Of a DNA stretch of 7,668 nt, positions 6,076-7,668 are shown piece by piece. A model generated the notes under the pieces. That model saw only the letters and a program-made list of their open reading frames with translations. It was not told where the DNA came from and searched no databases. A program made the translations under genes and the position numbers. The stretch's first letter is position 1. Each line of letters opens with the position of its first letter. The stretch is from UBA7312 sp002715345 (GTDB lineage: Bacteria; Bacteroidota; Bacteroidia; Flavobacteriales; UBA7312). Where the stretch lies: the NCBI GenBank assembly GCA_964009845.1, contig CAXGIQ010000069.1, forward strand, positions 1 through 7,668, in the 5' to 3' direction.

Positions 6076-6105
6076 ATGGATAATTGCATCTAAAAACTAT
6101 ATTTG
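6075..6105 (+). promoter_or_regulatory. Bacteroidota-type promoter for the enoyl-CoA hydratase gene
   Basis: TATATTTG at 6098-6105 is an exact match to the -7 consensus TAnnTTTG. A weaker -33 candidate, TATG (6075-6078, three of four bases), lies 19 bases upstream and touches the end of the preceding terminator. Transcription would start near 6112, 18 bases before the ATG at 6130. It gives the downstream pair of genes its own transcription unit. Confidence 0.55.
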
Positions 6106-6129
6106 TAAACTAGACAAAACCTATCAGAG

Positions 6130-6906
6130 ATGAGTTATCAAAATATATTATCAGAGGTAAAGGCTGGTGTTGCTTACATCACCATCAATCGCCCAAAACA
6201 ATTAAATGCTTTAAACAAAGAAACCATAGAAGAGTTGAATGATGCCATCATTAAAGCGGATCAAAATAGAGTGGTAAAAAGCCTGATAATTACAGGAGCA
6301 GACAATAAAGCTTTTGTCGCGGGTGCCGATATTAAAGAGTTTGCTCATTTTAATGAAGAAGAGGGTGTAAACCTTGCAAAAGACGGGCAATATATGTTGT
6401 TTAACCTATTAGAGAACCTCTCTATGCCAACTATTGCGGCAGTTAACGGGTTTGCTTTAGGAGGAGGCTTAGAACTTGCCATGTCTTGCCATATGCGTGT
6501 TGCTTCCGAGAATGCTAAAATGGGTTTGCCAGAAGTTTCTTTAGGGGTTATTCCTGGTTATGGAGGTACGCAGCGCTTAGCGCAACTTGTTGGTAAAGGA
6601 AAAGCCATGGAAATGATTTCCACAGCGGGTATGCTAACAGCTGAAGAGGCGAAGGAATGGGGTTTGGTAAATCATGTTTGTACACAAGAGGAGCTGATTC
6701 CTACTTGTGAAAAAATAACATCTAAGATAGCTCGCAACTCATCTGTAGCGATAGGCTACGCAATAAAAGCTGTAAATGCGGGTTTTAGCTCAAAGGGTTA
6801 CCAAGCAGAGATTGATGCCTTTGGCGCATGTTTTGGAACAGAAGATTTTAAAGAAGGAACAACTGCTTTTATCGAAAAAAGAAAAGCAGAATTTCCTGGA
6901 AATTAA
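6130..6906 (+). CDS. Enoyl-CoA hydratase (crotonase family)
   Basis: This 258-residue enzyme most likely hydrates trans-2-enoyl-CoA to 3-hydroxyacyl-CoA, the second step of fatty-acid beta-oxidation and of several amino-acid or aromatic degradation routes. It is a complete short-chain crotonase. The oxyanion-hole segment AGADIKE (64-70) has Ala66 (rat Ala98). ALGGGLELA (109-117) supplies Gly112 (rat Gly141) and catalytic Glu115 (rat Glu144). GLPEVSLGVIPGYGGTQRL (132-150) supplies the second catalytic Glu135 (rat Glu164). Both acids are present, which favours hydratase over isomerase or other crotonase activities, though chain-length preference cannot be read. Length matches the mature family (about 255-260), with no dehydrogenase fusion. 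ATG 6130 lies 18 bases after the predicted transcription start. No other fatty-acid gene is adjacent; the next gene encodes a flippase, so the pairing says little about its pathway. Confidence 0.93.
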   Translation: MSYQNILSEVKAGVAYITINRPKQLNALNKETIEELNDAIIKADQNRVVKSLIITGADNKAFVAGADIKEFAHFNEEEGVNLAKDGQYMLFNLLENLSMPTIAAVNGFALGGGLELAMSCHMRVASENAKMGLPEVSLGVIPGYGGTQRLAQLVGKGKAMEMISTAGMLTAEEAKEWGLVNHVCTQEELIPTCEKITSKIARNSSVAIGYAIKAVNAGFSSKGYQAEIDAFGACFGTEDFKEGTTAFIEKRKAEFPGN

Positions 6907-6909
6907 AGA

Positions 6910-7668
6910 TTGAATCCATTAAAGAAATTAGCAGGGCAAACCGCCATTTATGGGTTAAGTAGCATTATTGGCCGCTTACTTAACTACCTGCTAGTTCCTT
7001 TATATACGCGTTATTTCACCACTGCAGAATACGGAGAGGTAACTACCCTCTATGCATATGTTGCTTTCTTGGTCATAATCCTTACCTATGGTATGGAAAC
7101 TGCTTTTTTCCGTTTTTCACAAAGGGAACAAGACAAGAAATCAGTGTATAGCACCACTTTAATTTCTTTGTTGATTTCTTCAACAGTATTTATCGTATTG
7201 ATGTTTGTGAATGCCGATAGTGTGGCAATCGCATTAAACTTTAACGGGCACCCGGAATACATACAATTGCTTGCGCTTATTATTGGTTTAGACGCTGTTT
7301 CTTCCATCTCTTTTGCGAAACTAAGAGAGCAGAATAAAGCAGCTCGTTTTACTTTAATTCGATTGCTTAACATCTTCATCAATATCGGCTTGAACTTATT
7401 CTTTATTATTTACTGCCCTTTTGCAATTAAAAACAATTTACCCTCTGCAGAATTTGTGCAGAGTATATATAGTGATAGTGTAGGAATTGGTTATATTTTT
7501 ATTGCCAATTTAGCAGCAAGTGTTGTTACGATTCTGCTTCTACTACCAGAGATGTTGTCTTCTTCTTGGAGGTTCAGGCTACAGTTGTGGAAAAAGATGA
7601 TGGTTTTTGCGCTTCCTCTTATGGTAGCAGGACTAGCAGGCATCACCAATGAAACAATTGATCGCATT
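6910..7668 (+). CDS. Oligosaccharide flippase-like membrane protein (Wzx/MVF type), 3' end cut by window
   Basis: An open frame from TTG 6910 to the last base of the window encodes 253 residues without a stop; the rest lies outside. The start MNPLKKLAGQTAIYGLSSII, then residues 21-33, which contain the conserved RLLNYLLVPLYTR, is typical of Bacteroidota polysaccharide biosynthesis/lipopolysaccharide flippase proteins of the MOP superfamily, which move lipid-linked saccharides across the inner membrane. About seven hydrophobic helices are visible, at about 13-32, 45-66, 82-100, 117-135, 148-169, 193-212 and 230-247. AEYGEVTTLYAYVAFL (39-54) is a further family-like stretch. I see no in-frame ATG before 7090, and the first helix begins right after the TTG, so the TTG start is well supported. 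It begins three bases after the enoyl-CoA hydratase stop, so co-transcription and coupled translation are likely. Substrate cannot be inferred. Confidence 0.85.
   Translation, partial: MNPLKKLAGQTAIYGLSSIIGRLLNYLLVPLYTRYFTTAEYGEVTTLYAYVAFLVIILTYGMETAFFRFSQREQDKKSVYSTTLISLLISSTVFIVLMFVNADSVAIALNFNGHPEYIQLLALIIGLDAVSSISFAKLREQNKAARFTLIRLLNIFINIGLNLFFIIYCPFAIKNNLPSAEFVQSIYSDSVGIGYIFIANLAASVVTILLLLPEMLSSSWRFRLQLWKKMMVFALPLMVAGLAGITNETIDRI

Noticed and set aside
7086..7382. Open frame of 98 codons on the - strand over the flippase
   Set aside because: The + strand frame is open to the window end and shows clear membrane-protein family features. The antisense frame is incidental.

Overview
The window reads as a core chromosomal locus of a Bacteroidota bacterium, most likely of the Flavobacteriales. 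The reasons are an A+T-rich sequence, little or no Shine-Dalgarno signal before most genes, three matches to the Bacteroidota promoter -7 element TAnnTTTG, an ATP synthase a subunit with a signal peptide and a long periplasmic N-terminus, and an atp operon that stops at the gamma gene.

Layout, all genes on the + strand. (1) 1-1023: a promoter element and a tight set of three genes: a bactofilin, an AtpZ-type small membrane protein that overlaps it by 44 bases, and a four-helix membrane protein of DUF6168/AtpI-like character starting directly at the AtpZ stop. (2) 1024-1144: a short spacer holding a well-matched promoter. (3) 1145-6022: atpB-atpE-atpF-atpH-atpA-atpG, encoding subunits a, c, b, delta, alpha and gamma of the F1Fo ATP synthase. 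A terminator-like hairpin lies between atpE and atpF. Beta (atpD) and epsilon (atpC) are absent and must be encoded elsewhere. (4) 6045-6075: a strong intrinsic terminator closing the operon. (5) 6098-7668: a new promoter element, an enoyl-CoA hydratase of the crotonase family, and, three bases after its stop, a TTG-started oligosaccharide flippase-like membrane protein cut by the window end.

How it works together: the atp genes make the Fo motor (a, c, b), the stator connection (b, delta) and most of F1 (alpha, gamma). The AtpZ-like and AtpI-like proteins upstream are probable helpers in assembly or ion supply, apparently on the bactofilin transcript rather than on the structural-gene transcript. 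Key residues indicate a proton-driven enzyme: c lacks the sodium-ligand pattern, and subunit a has its essential Arg plus a His/Glu pair exchanged relative to E. coli.

I see no mobile element, CRISPR array, RNA gene or clearly new system. This is mostly housekeeping DNA. The parts most worth a second look are the hairpin after atpE, the His/Glu exchange and His-rich extension of subunit a, and the uncharacterised 119-residue membrane protein. No gene-free stretch exceeds about 120 bases.
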